Assembly (NCBI GenBank): GCA_001596135.1
Contig: CP014773.1
Span: 744,001-808,000, forward strand
From: Mucilaginibacter sp. PAMC 26640
GTDB taxonomy: Bacteria; Bacteroidota; Bacteroidia; Sphingobacteriales; Sphingobacteriaceae
DNA: 64,000 bases
Reading direction: 5' to 3'
Below, in pieces: positions 8,450-18,220 of the stretch. Under the pieces are notes generated by a model. It had not been told where the DNA came from and did no database searches. It was given only the letters and a program-made list of their open reading frames with translations. The position numbers and the translations under genes were made by a program. Position 1 is the first letter of the stretch; each line of letters opens with the position of its first letter.

Positions 8450-8760
8450 CACTAAGTAAGGAAGTAAGCAAGCCATGTTTTCGCCATGCGAAAACTAAGC
8501 TTGTCGGGACACCCGAACCCGAATACTTCACTTTGTTCAGCATTTAAAAGGCGGTTAGGCGACATCAATCGACATGTTCTAGAAACACGAATTGAGTCGG
8601 CATGTGTAAAACCGTCTCGGCTGTAGTAATTCTCCGGGAACAATAAGGCCATTAATGGAAGCCTGTGCGGAATGGTGTCGCAGTAATTTGAGGTTACTGC
8701 GACCAGCCATCGCAGGGGGCTGCAAATCTTTTTATTATCCAAATACAATTATAAAAAGCG
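8450..8760. other. structured, higher-G+C segment with perfect hairpins; no gene called
   Basis: This segment is richer in G+C than the surrounding island. It contains a 7-bp perfect hairpin GTTTTCG/CGAAAAC at 8477-8495 and a 10-bp perfect hairpin GTCGCAGTAA/TTACTGCGAC with a 7-nt loop at 8677-8703. A 98-codon minus frame spans it but lacks recognisable domains. Possible roles are a transfer-origin-like site or a structured RNA of the element; both are inference. Confidence 0.4.
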
Positions 8761-8884
8761 GATTGGAACGATAGGTATTAACTGATCTCACCGTCTCCGA
8801 TACCGCTTTGAGGGGCGTGCCAACCAGCTCAGCTTGTAATGATGCAGCAAAAGCCTATGATTGCGGGATAATTTTTTACAATTA

Positions 8885-9043
8885 ATGTCTTTTTTGGAAA
8901 GGGCGGGGGCAGATCCAAGACACTCCTATAAATTTGAGTGTTATTCTGGCATTGTTTTGTTGCAGGGAAAGAAAGTAATGGCAGATATCGGTCAGAATTC
9001 CAAGAAAATATATGAAATTGTCGCGGAGCAATTCAAAGGCTAG
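8885..9043 (+). CDS. small hypothetical protein in the island
   Basis: A 52-residue frame from ATG 8885; an alternative TTG start at 8861 would add eight residues directly after a stop. It reads MSFLERAGADPRHSYKF and later IVLLQGKKVMADIGQ, which looks like folded protein. I recognise no family. It may be intact or a remnant of a larger protein. Confidence 0.35.
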   Translation: MSFLERAGADPRHSYKFECYSGIVLLQGKKVMADIGQNSKKIYEIVAEQFKG

Positions 9044-9365
9044 TTATTACAAATGCATAAGAGAGATGATGGAAACCGGCTTCATTATTTGGACTTAGTT
9101 ACGATTCTTTAAAGGGAAGTACTTTTCAGTTGCTTTTTAATAAGCCCTTAAAGTGGGCCGGTTTATTTATTTGAAGGCTTATTACAAAGAGCAAACCGGC
9201 GCTTCTGGCAATCCAGTCAGTAAAATTGTAATTGGCCTGGAACCTATGATTTTACCGTTTTCTCTAACAGTCAAGGTTGGTTTAAAAATGGACCTGCTTC
9301 TTAAATAACAACTCTCAAATACGAAAGGTTAATTTCTGTAAATTACTCTCCTAAATCTTAAGCTG

Positions 9366-9633
9366 ATGGAGAAATTTGCAATCCAACTAAATAATGCCCG
9401 TAACGGAGAGATTATCCTCGAAAAAGTAATGCATACCGATGCACTTGATCATCGCCAGGAATATCTGCGTGATTTTTCACGCATTACCTGCCATTACCTC
9501 AGCTGACTGCCGGGGATAAAAAGACTTGTGCAGCCGTTGTACTAAAAGCTATTGGACCGAACGGGGACCTGATATATGATATGCATCTGCTTTATAAATA
9601 CTGCAGCATGGGCGGCTTCAAATTCCTGAAAAA
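9366..9633 (+). pseudogene. frameshifted 5' part of an unknown island gene
   Basis: ATG 9366 opens a frame reading MEKFAIQLNNARNGEIIL that stops at 9503-9505. Protein-like sequence continues at once in another frame from about 9497 (PQLTAGDKKTCAAVVLKAIG, then LLYKYCSMGGFKFLKN) to about 9633. The frame then changes again into the 9634-10053 frame. Two single-base frameshifts in one original gene explain the series. Family unknown. Confidence 0.5.
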
Positions 9634-10053
9634 TTGTACCATAAAAGTAACGCCTCCGAACAAATTTACGACCCGCTTGAATTTGCCGTGCATTCTAAAG
9701 GTAGGGTTAGTTTAGAATTTATCAGGCGGGTGGTTTTGGCATTGGAAGAACGATTTGACCAGTCAGAAGGTAGTATTGAATTTTTTGCTTTTAAAGTCGA
9801 ACAGGCTGCATTGCTGGAAGATAAGGTCTGGTTTGGGAATACAATTGAACAGGTCACTGCACTTCATGAGGAATGGGCTGAAGGCTTTGTCGACCAGGTC
9901 AGCAAAAAAGGCGGTAGTGTATGTTTGACCCTGGATAAGGCAAATATATTGGTCTCATATGCTGATAACAAAGAAGATATAATGATCAGATTTGACGTGG
10001 ACCGCCTTGCGTGCCTTCATGGCTCCGGAACGTACGATCAGGCTCCCTTTTAA
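9634..10053 (+). CDS. hypothetical protein, probably the 3' part of a broken gene
   Basis: The 139-residue frame starts at a TTG inside coding-like sequence. It includes FIRRVVLALEERFDQ and HEEWAEGFVDQVSKKGG and looks soluble, with alternating helices and strands. No family recognised. Because the preceding 270 bp encode protein-like sequence in other frames ending exactly here, this is more likely the tail of a frameshifted gene than an independent one. Confidence 0.4.
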   Translation: MYHKSNASEQIYDPLEFAVHSKGRVSLEFIRRVVLALEERFDQSEGSIEFFAFKVEQAALLEDKVWFGNTIEQVTALHEEWAEGFVDQVSKKGGSVCLTLDKANILVSYADNKEDIMIRFDVDRLACLHGSGTYDQAPF

Positions 10054-10101
10054 ATAAGACATGTTGGTTGCCACGTACATCACACCCAGGTTAAAACAAA
10101 A

Positions 10102-10125
10102 AACCCTGGTACAAGTACCAAGGTT
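10102..10125 (-). terminator. minus-strand terminator-like hairpin
   Basis: AACCCTGGTAC and GTACCAAGGTT pair across two bases with one mismatch. On the minus strand the stem is followed by six Ts. No minus-strand gene is visible upstream, so it may be a relic or serve an unrecognised transcript. The rest of 10126-10464 holds no gene. Confidence 0.4.
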
Positions 10126-10464
10126 ATTAATCCAATCTAACTTAACTAATTTCGCATTTTCTTTTACGCAAATGTTAATGGAAAGTTACATCTTAGTTTA
10201 TTTTATTAATTCTAGCTTGTCAGTTTTGACATGACATAAAATTCCATTGCGCAGGGTCAACTTTTTATAAATCAGCTAAGAAGTGTTACACTTTATACAG
10301 AATATATTCTGCTACAGTATATATGAATTTTATTGATTGAAAAAGAGATTCTACCATTCTTTGGCATGAAAGTGTGCACATTTCACAATATTGTTTCTGT
10401 TAAGGAAAATCCATCCGTGATATTTGTTGAATGCGTATGTTTACTTTAACCAAAACGATATCAA

Positions 10465-11532
10465 ATGAACCTCAAGAATTATGTCCTCCTTATCTATGGA
10501 TTAGTAATAATAAGCGCAGGTTGTAAAAAAAATGACGAGAGGTCAAATACCAAGGAATCTGCGTCTGAATTAATGGGAGTTGATGATGGATTTCAGGCCA
10601 AGCTAACAAGTATAAATACTGGTTATCAAGCAAAGCAAGTTATAACAATAGCCGGCAGAGCGTTTGAACGTGGCTTTCAGGATGGCAAGGGTAGTCAAGC
10701 CTTATTTGAATCACCATGGGGTATAGAAATGACGCAGGAAGGAACCTTATTGGTCTGCGATCCCGCAAATGACAAGATACGAAAAGTAACAACTAAAGGG
10801 GTTGTTACACCTTTAAATATTCCATCAGCCGCAGATGGTTCTAATCTTTTATCACCCCAATATATAAGACAGGGAAAAGATGGAACATTGGCTATAAAGG
10901 CTTCTGAATTTAAGGCTAGATATTGGATAGTGAAACCAAGCGGACGATCAACTGTAACCACCGGTACACGGAATGGCTATTATGGGTCATTGGCAAAGGA
11001 TCCTTACACTGATTATTACTATACCTTTGGCTTAAATATCGGCACTAATAACGTTCTTACGGGATTTTTAGAAAAGGTATTACCATCTGGTCAAATTGGT
11101 GTTGATGCTCAGGATTTTCCAGCTTCATCTCTAAATGGCGACGAAAATACAAGAAATCCTACTATAACACCTTTATATGTAGGCTACAATAAAGTTAAGT
11201 ATATGGTTGTCAACGGCAACCATATCTATAAATTAACCCCAACGGGTGAACTGAAGCAGTTATTTACAAACTTCAATTTTGAATCGTCAATAGATGATCT
11301 TATCGCTAACAAAGATAGTCGTACACTCTATATCGCATCGGGTGGGAGCATATACAGCATATCAAATAATAAATTAATGCGTTTGGTCGGTCCTAATATT
11401 GCATTCGATGGACGTGATGGAATCGGGAAGGACGCTGATGTTCGGGCATTTAACCTAGCCTTGTCGAACGATGAAAATTCCCTATATTTCACTGATGCTC
11501 GCTATACGGTAAGGAAACTAATATTAAAATGA
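10465..11532 (+). CDS. NHL-repeat lipoprotein, paralogue D
   Basis: A 355-residue lipoprotein; signal peptide with lipobox SAGC followed by KKND. An NHL repeat is at about 55-115 (FQDGKGSQALFESPWGIE, GTLLVCDPANDKIRKVT). The C-terminus has DGRDGIGKDADVRA, LYFTDAR and TVRKLILK. It groups with A and B (YNKVKYMVVN, KDSRTLYI). A TATTTG element lies about 44 nt upstream of the ATG. Intact within decayed sequence. Role unknown; surface or periplasmic propeller. Confidence 0.85.
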   Translation: MNLKNYVLLIYGLVIISAGCKKNDERSNTKESASELMGVDDGFQAKLTSINTGYQAKQVITIAGRAFERGFQDGKGSQALFESPWGIEMTQEGTLLVCDPANDKIRKVTTKGVVTPLNIPSAADGSNLLSPQYIRQGKDGTLAIKASEFKARYWIVKPSGRSTVTTGTRNGYYGSLAKDPYTDYYYTFGLNIGTNNVLTGFLEKVLPSGQIGVDAQDFPASSLNGDENTRNPTITPLYVGYNKVKYMVVNGNHIYKLTPTGELKQLFTNFNFESSIDDLIANKDSRTLYIASGGSIYSISNNKLMRLVGPNIAFDGRDGIGKDADVRAFNLALSNDENSLYFTDARYTVRKLILK

Positions 11533-12207
11533 TCAGAATTTAAAGGAATCCAGCTTTAATAATTTAAATGGGCGCTGCTTAATTATTCCTATGAGGATCT
11601 AGTAATTGAACTGAGGGCTAAATTACACAGATTTCGTAGGGACTTAGAACAAGACAGCGACCTCAAAACTGCAATCAAAACAATTGATTTGACATGAGAT
11701 TTAATGAATTTTGGTTTAATCATAAGATCATGAAATTTTGCTGTAGGGATTTAATAGAAGTTCTAAGCGTAATATAAGACCCAAACTATAAACCATCTCC
11801 TATAACTCGAAGACCCAACTCTGATGTAATTAAATACACCTCCCCATCTTCAAATTACAAACTCTTCCAACCTCTAAAATTTTCATATAATATTTTTTTT
11901 AAAGGCTTGAAAGCGGTCTTGGAGCTTAGACTTTAGCCCTGGCCTTTTGACGATGTAAAAGAGGATATATATATGTTAATGTTCATCCTGACAGGCAGGA
12001 ACGAACACGCCAATATTCATCCTCTCGGAAGAAATCAACAAGTGCTGCGCACGTTGCTAAGAATGCTGCCTATCTACCTTTCCTCAAACCTTTTCAATCC
12101 CAAAACTTATCCATAAACGACCATTAAAATCACTCAAAACGCATGAAAGAGATCTCAGAAACACCCAAATCCCACAAACGACTATTATAACACCTCGACG
12201 AAACACT
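11533..12207. other. gene-poor stretch with one short coding-like fragment
   Basis: A 45-codon plus frame at 11563-11697 reads YSYEDLVIELRAKLHRFRRD and ends with TGA. It opens after stops and has no start, so it is at most a gene remnant. Beyond it I see only A+T-rich sequence without hairpins or convincing frames. Confidence 0.35.
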
Positions 12208-12620
12208 ATGGGAAAACGTTGGAAAATGGTTAAGTCCAATACACACGCTAATAATCATAAACAGTACATTGCAACCAAGATGTTGCAATTTCAATTCGTA
12301 ATTAAGGAAATCATACAACAGGGACTAACCAGTGACCAGCCTTACTTCAATCGTGATTACAAGGACGAAGGCAGTGAGCCATTCCTGATACATTATTTCC
12401 TGACGGAAACATTTCTATTGCGGATCGAATGCACCCTTAATTTTGATACTGTAGTTGAATACTCGTTCGAGAACTGTCCTCATGAGGAGGCAATACGGGC
12501 AATCATCAAATCAACCGGCTGAATGACATTGCTACATCAATTATCAAAAAGCCATCATTAGCTGCTCATTACAAAGGCGTGGTAGCTTATCAGGATCCGA
12601 AGCATTTCTATAGCATTTAG
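12208..12620 (+). pseudogene. hypothetical island protein, frameshifted near its 3' end
   Basis: ATG 12208 gives 104 residues to a TGA at 12520-12522 (MGKRWKMVKSNTHANN at the start, EEAIRAIIKSTG at the end). In the next frame the sequence continues INRLNDIATSIIKKPSLAAH and ends with FYSI and TAG at 12618-12620. The protein-like continuation points to a frameshift around 12505-12515 in a gene of about 135 codons. Family unknown. If the shift is real, the 104-residue form has a false two-residue tail. Confidence 0.5.
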
Positions 12621-12744
12621 AGGCCATTTCCTTATTTATTTAAAAGTTACTACACTTCAGTGCCACCTACAACTAAATTAAAATGCTTGGTCTATTCGAC
12701 CAGGCATTCTTCATTTAAACATAAATTACTTAAAAACGCATAAG

Positions 12745-13090
12745 ATGAAAACAGACAGACAAACAGAAACAGGGCGAAGAGCCTACAATGAGGCTGTCAA
12801 CAAAGCCTATTTAAGAATTGTTGAAACCTTTAAACAAATGATCGGTAGCCTGCCGAGGTACGAAGCAAAGTGCGTAGTTGATTAGAGGAACAGCTCAACT
12901 TGTCCGGCTTTAAAACCCATCAGTTTGTTTCACCGTTACTTTTTCTAGGCCTGGAATTGAGCGTTGATCTTTTACAAATTCAATTTGGTTACGAGAATTT
13001 GATGTGAACAGCGATCTTGCTGATTTTTCATCTCAGTTTGTTAGGCAGCTTTACAAATTTACATCTCGATAGTATGCGAAGGTCGACATA
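12745..13090 (+). pseudogene. multiply broken hypothetical gene
   Basis: ATG 12745 reads MKTDRQTETGRRAYNEAVNK and stops after 46 codons. A second frame continues EEQLNLSGFKTHQFVSPLLF, and a third reads EFDVNSDLADFSSQFVRQLY before a TAG near 13070. Successive frames joining without gaps indicate at least two frameshifts in one gene. Nothing further is recognisable in 13091-13483. Confidence 0.45.
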
Positions 13091-13483
13091 GAGGATTGTG
13101 TCCACACCAACCATTTGATGCATGACTGTTCTAAATTATATATAGTTATTAAGGAAAGTAAGTACAAGCGGCATGTCTTTAAAGAAATACCTTTTCAGGC
13201 ACCAAAGACCAAAAAAAAGTGCTGCTTGAGGTAGCATAACTAAGTGGGAGATTCGGATCTCACTTCAAAGGGTCATCAGGGAGGGAATGTTTTCACTGAG
13301 CAATTAAATATGACTGCCAATGTTTTGAAATAATTAATTTTATATTACGAGCATCACGCATAAAAATCAAATTGACAGTCAAAGTATTATGACCATAATT
13401 AAATATTTGAATAAAATATTTAATTAACCTATTATAAATTAATATTATTAATAGCTTTAAGGATTCGAAATATATACGATCGT

Positions 13484-14623
13484 ATGATTAGTAATAAATT
13501 CCTCGTATTGCTATTGGTTTTGAACCAATTGGCAGGTTTCAAAAGCGTAAAGGCCTCCACCTCTTCGAGAGATACTTTAATCGTAATAGCTTTGAACAAA
13601 CTGGCCTACGATAATCGTTTCGATAATCCAGAGCAAACTATAAATAATGCTAATAAAGCCCTTACCATTGCTAAGAAAATAGCATTTAATAGTGGGGTTG
13701 GCGAAGCTTACCGGCTATTAGGGATAGGCCACTATTATCTTAACCAATCGAATAAAGCCATTGATGATTACTTAAAAGCTTTACATATTTTCGAAAACCT
13801 CAAAGACTTTCACAGCCAGGCCAAGGTTTTGAATAACATTAGTAATCTTTATATAGATGATGATAACAACAAAGCCCTTGATTATCTTAAACAAGCCTTA
13901 GTAATAATCCAAAGTACACCAGACACTAAATTACGTGCGGTGTTGTATATGAACATTGGAAATTTGTATTATAGAAAGAAAAGCTTTCACGAAGCAATAA
14001 AATATTATGACAAAAGCACGAGTATGTTTTCCCAGCTTCAAGACTCGATTAATCTTGTAACCGGGTTACAAAATAGTGGTCTGATATATCTTAACCTCAA
14101 GCAATATGACATAGCCGAAAAACGTTTGATCGCAGCCAACAACGCTGGTAAAAAACGCGATTTGAATAAGCCTGTTGCCAGTAGTAGCCTTGCTTTAGCT
14201 GCATTATATAATTTAACTGGTAAATTTGATTATGCTTGCCGCGCAGCTCGAGAAGGTGAGGCTTACGCTATTGCGGTAAACGATGATAAGCTAACAACTG
14301 ACTACAATTATACTATTTATCAAATAGAGTCTAAGCGTAAGAATTACAAACGCGCACTTCAATATTTTCAACGTATTGTTCAGCAGGATAGTGCTGGTCG
14401 GATCAAAAACGAAATTGCCCACATAAAAATGGCGCAACGGAAATTTAGTTTGGGTGCTACTCAATTCAATAAAGATTTAATTATTGAGAAACAGCGAACA
14501 GATCGGATTAAATTTGTTTCAATTACTATAGTTAGTGGAGTTTCCCTAATTGTGATAATTATGCTGTTTTTTGAAGTTGTGGGTATTATTAAGTCGCGAT
14601 CTCCTTTTCAAAGAGATCACTAA
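13484..14623 (+). CDS. TPR protein with signal peptide and C-terminal membrane segment
   Basis: A 379-residue protein. A signal peptide covers about 1-25, several tetratricopeptide repeats span about 50-300 (GEAYRLLGIGHYYL, NQSNKAIDDYLKAL, KALDYLKQALVI), and one membrane helix is at 346-368. Only 11 residues follow the helix. In Bacteroidota, TPR proteins with this layout usually continue into a histidine kinase or LuxR/AraC domain on the cytoplasmic side. The output domain is absent, so the gene may be truncated or act as a signal-binding partner. In the island; no obvious operon partners. Confidence 0.75.
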   Translation: MISNKFLVLLLVLNQLAGFKSVKASTSSRDTLIVIALNKLAYDNRFDNPEQTINNANKALTIAKKIAFNSGVGEAYRLLGIGHYYLNQSNKAIDDYLKALHIFENLKDFHSQAKVLNNISNLYIDDDNNKALDYLKQALVIIQSTPDTKLRAVLYMNIGNLYYRKKSFHEAIKYYDKSTSMFSQLQDSINLVTGLQNSGLIYLNLKQYDIAEKRLIAANNAGKKRDLNKPVASSSLALAALYNLTGKFDYACRAAREGEAYAIAVNDDKLTTDYNYTIYQIESKRKNYKRALQYFQRIVQQDSAGRIKNEIAHIKMAQRKFSLGATQFNKDLIIEKQRTDRIKFVSITIVSGVSLIVIIMLFFEVVGIIKSRSPFQRDH

Positions 14624-14739
14624 CTTGCGAAAACGCTAGCATATTTATCCTCTATAAACAAATTCCAGAGCAGAGTAAGTATTCCATACTTTAAGATAAG
14701 GTCACAGGTCTTATTGAAGTTATACATGATTTTAGATCG

Positions 14740-14967
14740 ATGCACATTTGCGACACCATTGAAAAGGTGATCGATTTCAACTTTTCTTATCCGCATCAGT
14801 TTGAATCTTCATTTGCAGCTTACTTGACACCATCTGATCTACAGGCTTATGAAACTTTTTTGGTAAGTGATCTGATAGAAGATGTGGTTAGCGGCAATTG
14901 GAACCAAGGAGATTGCTACCGTTTGAAAGAAAGTGAAGCAATTTGGGACGGAAAGGAGTTCTATTAA
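14740..14967 (+). CDS. small hypothetical protein
   Basis: A 75-residue acidic protein from ATG 14740, beginning MHICDTIEKVIDFNF and ending SEAIWDGKEFY. It includes YLTPSDLQAYETFLVSDLIE. No signal or membrane segment. Family unknown. It ends 81 bp before the IS3 left end. Confidence 0.45.
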   Translation: MHICDTIEKVIDFNFSYPHQFESSFAAYLTPSDLQAYETFLVSDLIEDVVSGNWNQGDCYRLKESEAIWDGKEFY

Positions 14968-15111
14968 CTTACAATTCAAAAAGTGATAAAATGTCGATAA
15001 TAGGATAAATGTTTTATACTTTGCGTTTAGATACAAGTATATAATATTGTACCCCTCTTAAAAACTGGACTGGTTGAAGGACGAAAAGTCTTAACTTTAA
15101 CCAGTCAAACG

Positions 15112-15378
15112 ATGAAGAACTCGATTATTACCGAAGCACAGATTGTCAAGGCCATCAAAGATTATGAAGGAGGCCGAGAGCTAAACGATGTATGCCGTGA
15201 ACTGGGCGTACACAAATCCACCTTTTATAACTGGCGTAAAAAGTATGCCGGTATGGACAGCCAGGAGTTGAAGCGTCTGAAAGAGCTGGAGGATGAGAAC
15301 CGCAAACTGAAGCATATGTATGCGGAGCTGGCCTTAGATCATAGCCTTTTAAAAGACGTACTCTCAAAAAAGTTCTAA
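15112..15378 (+). CDS. IS3-family transposase OrfA (HTH)
   Basis: An 88-residue protein with a transposase helix-turn-helix (LNDVCRELGVHKSTFYNWRKKY, residues about 24-45, shown here in part) and a leucine-rich coiled coil (ELKRLKELEDENRKLK). Near its 3' end is A6G (15366-15372), the usual -1 slippage site for making the OrfAB fusion. It is intact, but OrfB is not. Confidence 0.85.
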   Translation: MKNSIITEAQIVKAIKDYEGGRELNDVCRELGVHKSTFYNWRKKYAGMDSQELKRLKELEDENRKLKHMYAELALDHSLLKDVLSKKF

Positions 15379-16207
15379 AGCCCTGCCAGCGCAAGGAGTA
15401 TCAGCAGGGCTTGCCGGGTGGTAAAGCTGCCCAAATCCATGTATTATTATAAGAACGTCAGAGACGATTCAGAAACGATCGATAAACTGCTTGAACTATC
15501 GGAACGGCATCCTACTGAAGAGCAGGATCTATTACAGTAGAATCCTCCAGCAGGGCCTCATGTGGAACTACAAACGTGTAAGAAGTGTTTACCTGTTGCT
15601 GGGCATGAATCGCCGCAGAAAGGTCCGCAGACGTGTACCTGCCAGGATAAAAGTGCCGTTGATGGTGCCTGAACGTGCTGGACATATGTGGTCTATGGAT
15701 TTCATGAGTGATGTATTAACCAGCAAAAGGAAGTTCAGGACGCTGAATATTATAGATGATTATAACCGGGAAGCAATTACGGTAGACGCTGCGTATACCA
15801 TGCCGGCCACCAGAGTAACCCAAATCTTGGAGCGAACCATTCATGAGCAAGGCAAACCAAGCTGTATCTGGGTAGATAATGGCCCTGAGTTTATCAGTAA
15901 GGAGTTCAGGGATTGGTGTGAAAGCAAAGGTATCACAGTACAATATACGCAACCAGGCAAGCCAATGCAGAACGGCTACATTGAGCGGTTCAACAGAACG
16001 TTCCGCGAGAATATACTTGACGCCTACCTTTTCGAAGATATTTATCAGGTACAAATCTTAGCCGATGAGTGGATGGAAGATTACAATTACAGCAGGCCGC
16101 ATGAAGCACTGGGAGGTACAACGCCAGACCTGTACAAGCGGCTAAACTGTGGAAATATTGAAAACTCTATCGAGTTTCCAACATCTCCACAGTTACAACA
16201 ACAATAA
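15366..16207 (+). pseudogene. IS3-family transposase OrfB, two frameshifts
   Basis: After the A6G slippery site the -1 frame reads VLKPCQRKEYQQG, then the frame changes to CRVVKLPKSMYYYKN..HPTE and stops at 15538-15540. The remainder continues in the third frame from about 15520 to 16207. That last part keeps the DDE core: Asp in SMDFMSD, Asp in VDNGPEF, Glu in IERFNRTF. The breaks lie near 15400 and 15520, so no complete transposase can be made. Confidence 0.8.
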
Positions 16208-16314
16208 TTATATTTTTGAATTAAATAAGTCTATAAAACACCAGTCCGAACTAAGGGAGGGTTACAGTTATTCCAAAATACGCTCTCAATATCAATAATA
16301 CAATGGCATCTTAA

Positions 16315-16485
16315 AACGAAACAAAAAGTAATAAGACTAATAAATATTACGATTATTGCCCGACTCACAATTGGGAAGGTTATAGGAGAGATGAGTATAA
16401 TGAAGCACAAAAAGATTTGTCGGGCCATATTGAGCTGTATGCAGTCGAAAGTCATGTTGTAAATACCTATCCTAAATCAAGTTGA
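16315..16485 (+). pseudogene. short gene remnant next to the IS
   Basis: A 57-codon frame without start reads YDYCPTHNWEGYRRDEYNEA then LSGHIELYAVESHVV and ends in TGA. It looks like genuine protein sequence but I cannot assign it. It follows the IS right end by 48 bp and may belong to a gene disrupted during IS insertion or deletion. Confidence 0.35.
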
Positions 16486-17002
16486 TAAAAATTAAACGCT
16501 AGATCTACTTAGCCTGCCGTTTATCCTTAATGGACATTCTCCATTTTATACTCAACTTGGGCGTTTGATAAATTTCTTAACTCAAGATATTACATACTTC
16601 ATTAGCACAGTCAGTAATGAGTACGATGTTGAAGCAAAGTTTGCATGCAGAGCAGTGTGTATCGCGACCGTATGTCTAAAATCAAAATACAAGCACTAGT
16701 CGATTTGGTAATGATTTATTAAAAGGTCACAAAGATAATTAAACCCTGTCTAGCCATCTGGCTGAGTGCAGTCTAACTTTTAAATACATTAGATAAGATT
16801 GCAACACCCAATCCTTCCCCATAGGATAACAGATAAGGACTTGATGCCATATCAACATCCTTTCCAGAAATTTACAATTTTTGTAAAACTTCTATACTGA
16901 ATACAATTTATCATTTTTGGGAAAATGAAATTAGTCAATTCAGGATTCAGACGACCTGTGTAAACATGAAATTTTCAATTTTTCTTAATTGAAGAGAAAG
17001 GA
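16486..17002. other. A+T-rich stretch, nothing supported
   Basis: No gene, hairpin or repeat that I can support. It separates the IS region from the minus-strand regulatory cluster. Confidence 0.5.
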
Positions 17003-17356
17003 CTATTGTTCTTGCACCTTTTCATACAATCCAATGATCTGACGTTGCAATTTCAGTACTAAAAGATCTTGCTCTTTCAATTTACTTTTAGCAATTTCTA
17101 AACTATCAAGTAAATCACTAGCCGGTAGATATTCCTTAAACGTTAAGAGATCACTTAACCTTACCCCAAAGGCTTCTGAAATTTTGTCCAAACTAGCGGA
17201 ATCGATGATAGTTCTACCTGCTTCCATATTCGAAATCGCAAAGATGGAAACACCAATAATTTTTGCAAGAGTTGTTTGGCTCATTTTACGTTGATTACGC
17301 AATTTGCAAATATTCAAACCCACTACGTTATTGCTCTTACTTGTCATAATATTCAT
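17003..17356 (-). CDS. XRE/Cro-type HTH regulator with C-terminal coiled coil
   Basis: From ATG 17356, about 117 residues (an upstream TTG at 17362 is possible). The HTH spans about residues 12-68: LNICKLRNQRKMSQTTLAKI and ISNMEAGRTIIDSASLDKIS, a standard HTH_3 layout. The C-terminus (LKEQDLLVLKLQRQI) is a likely dimerising coil. It is the last gene of a minus-strand set running from 19346. Probably controls island genes; target unknown. Confidence 0.82.
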   Translation of the reverse strand: MNIMTSKSNNVVGLNICKLRNQRKMSQTTLAKIIGVSIFAISNMEAGRTIIDSASLDKISEAFGVRLSDLLTFKEYLPASDLLDSLEIAKSKLKEQDLLVLKLQRQIIGLYEKVQEQ

Positions 17357-17531
17357 TTGCAATGCCTTTCAAGTAATATAGCAATAATATTTAATTTTTA
17401 ATCTATAATATGGAGATTTTAAGTGGATATGCAAACTAAATTATCAATCATCGAATGATCATAAATAATATTAGGAGTTGCTATCCCTAAACCGACAACA
17501 GCCAGCATATGTCAAAATAAGATAGAATAAT

Positions 17532-17551
17532 CCCCGGCTTCAAAACCGGGG
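17532..17551 (-). terminator. hairpin downstream of the HTH gene at 17655
   Basis: CCCCGG and CCGGGG pair across eight bases. It lies about 100 bp after the end of the 17655-18023 gene on the minus strand. The following T-rich tract is weak (ATTATTCT), so efficiency is uncertain. Confidence 0.45.
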
Positions 17552-17654
17552 CTGAAAGTTTTTACTATTGACTAAAGACCACCCGGCTACTATTCCGCTA
17601 TCTTCATACACACAATTCATTAAAAATTAGTTTAACGAGCAAAATAATTAATAA

Positions 17655-18023
17655 TTAAGCAACGGACTTTACTGTATCCCAAATTCGCGCTCTCAACGCT
17701 TCATTATAATCCTCAAGTAACTGGACGTATTTGTCCTTCCATTGTTCAGCGTTAGCCTTCATCTCGTCAACAGTTATAAGACTTTGGGTTTGACGGTTTT
17801 TAATCTCAAACTCATTACACGTCAAGACCTCAGGAAATTCTTTTGAAAAATCATATCTAATGATCAGACCAATTTTGTAGATAACGTCATATTTAAGATT
17901 TGAGTTTTGAAAGTAATTATAGACTGTTCTTCTATTAACATTCAACTCGGTAGCTAGATCGGTTATACTATAACCATTTCTTCGTACTATATATTCTACT
18001 ACTTGCCCTTTATGATTATCCAT
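17655..18023 (-). CDS. HTH protein, coil-tailed island family (copy 1)
   Basis: 122 residues. The HTH is at about 10-45 (YSITDLATELNVNRRTVYNY), the middle has IRYDFSKEFPE, and the C-terminus is helical (WKDKYVQLLEDYNEAL). It is homologous along its length to the protein at 18622-18963 and has the same short-regulator layout as the XRE protein downstream. Likely a DNA-binding regulator of the element. The two copies flank an SSB-like gene. Confidence 0.7.
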   Translation of the reverse strand: MDNHKGQVVEYIVRRNGYSITDLATELNVNRRTVYNYFQNSNLKYDVIYKIGLIIRYDFSKEFPEVLTCNEFEIKNRQTQSLITVDEMKANAEQWKDKYVQLLEDYNEALRARIWDTVKSVA

Positions 18024-18220
18024 TCACTTTGATTGAATATTGTTGTATGCAATTTGTTGGCCAGTAGTCAATTTAGCAGGGAATGAGTAAAAATACCTTA
18101 TTTGTTGAGCTTATATTTAATTAGATTTAATGCAAGTGGTGCATTTGTTTAATTTGCTGTAATGATCACTGTAGATATATTTGCCCAATAGGTGGTATTA
18201 TGCGTAGCAATCGCACAGTT

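Larger units (their letters stand above)
15048..16266 (+). mobile_element. IS3-family insertion sequence, inactivated
   Basis: Imperfect terminal inverted repeats are visible: the left end starts TGTACCCCTC..TTA and is followed by ACTGGACTGGT; the right end read inward is TGTAACCCTCCCTTA then GGACTGGT. Between them lie orfA and a DDE orfB in the IS3 arrangement. No matching target duplication is evident. OrfB has two frameshifts, so the copy is dead. Length is 1219 bp, typical for the family. Confidence 0.8.

Noticed and set aside
8452..8748. 98-codon minus-strand gene
   Set aside because: No recognisable domain, and the region is dominated by perfect hairpins that fit a non-coding element better. 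Left as a structured region.
15048..16266. Target-site duplication of the IS3 element
   Set aside because: The 3-4 bases flanking the inverted repeats do not match, so none is claimed.
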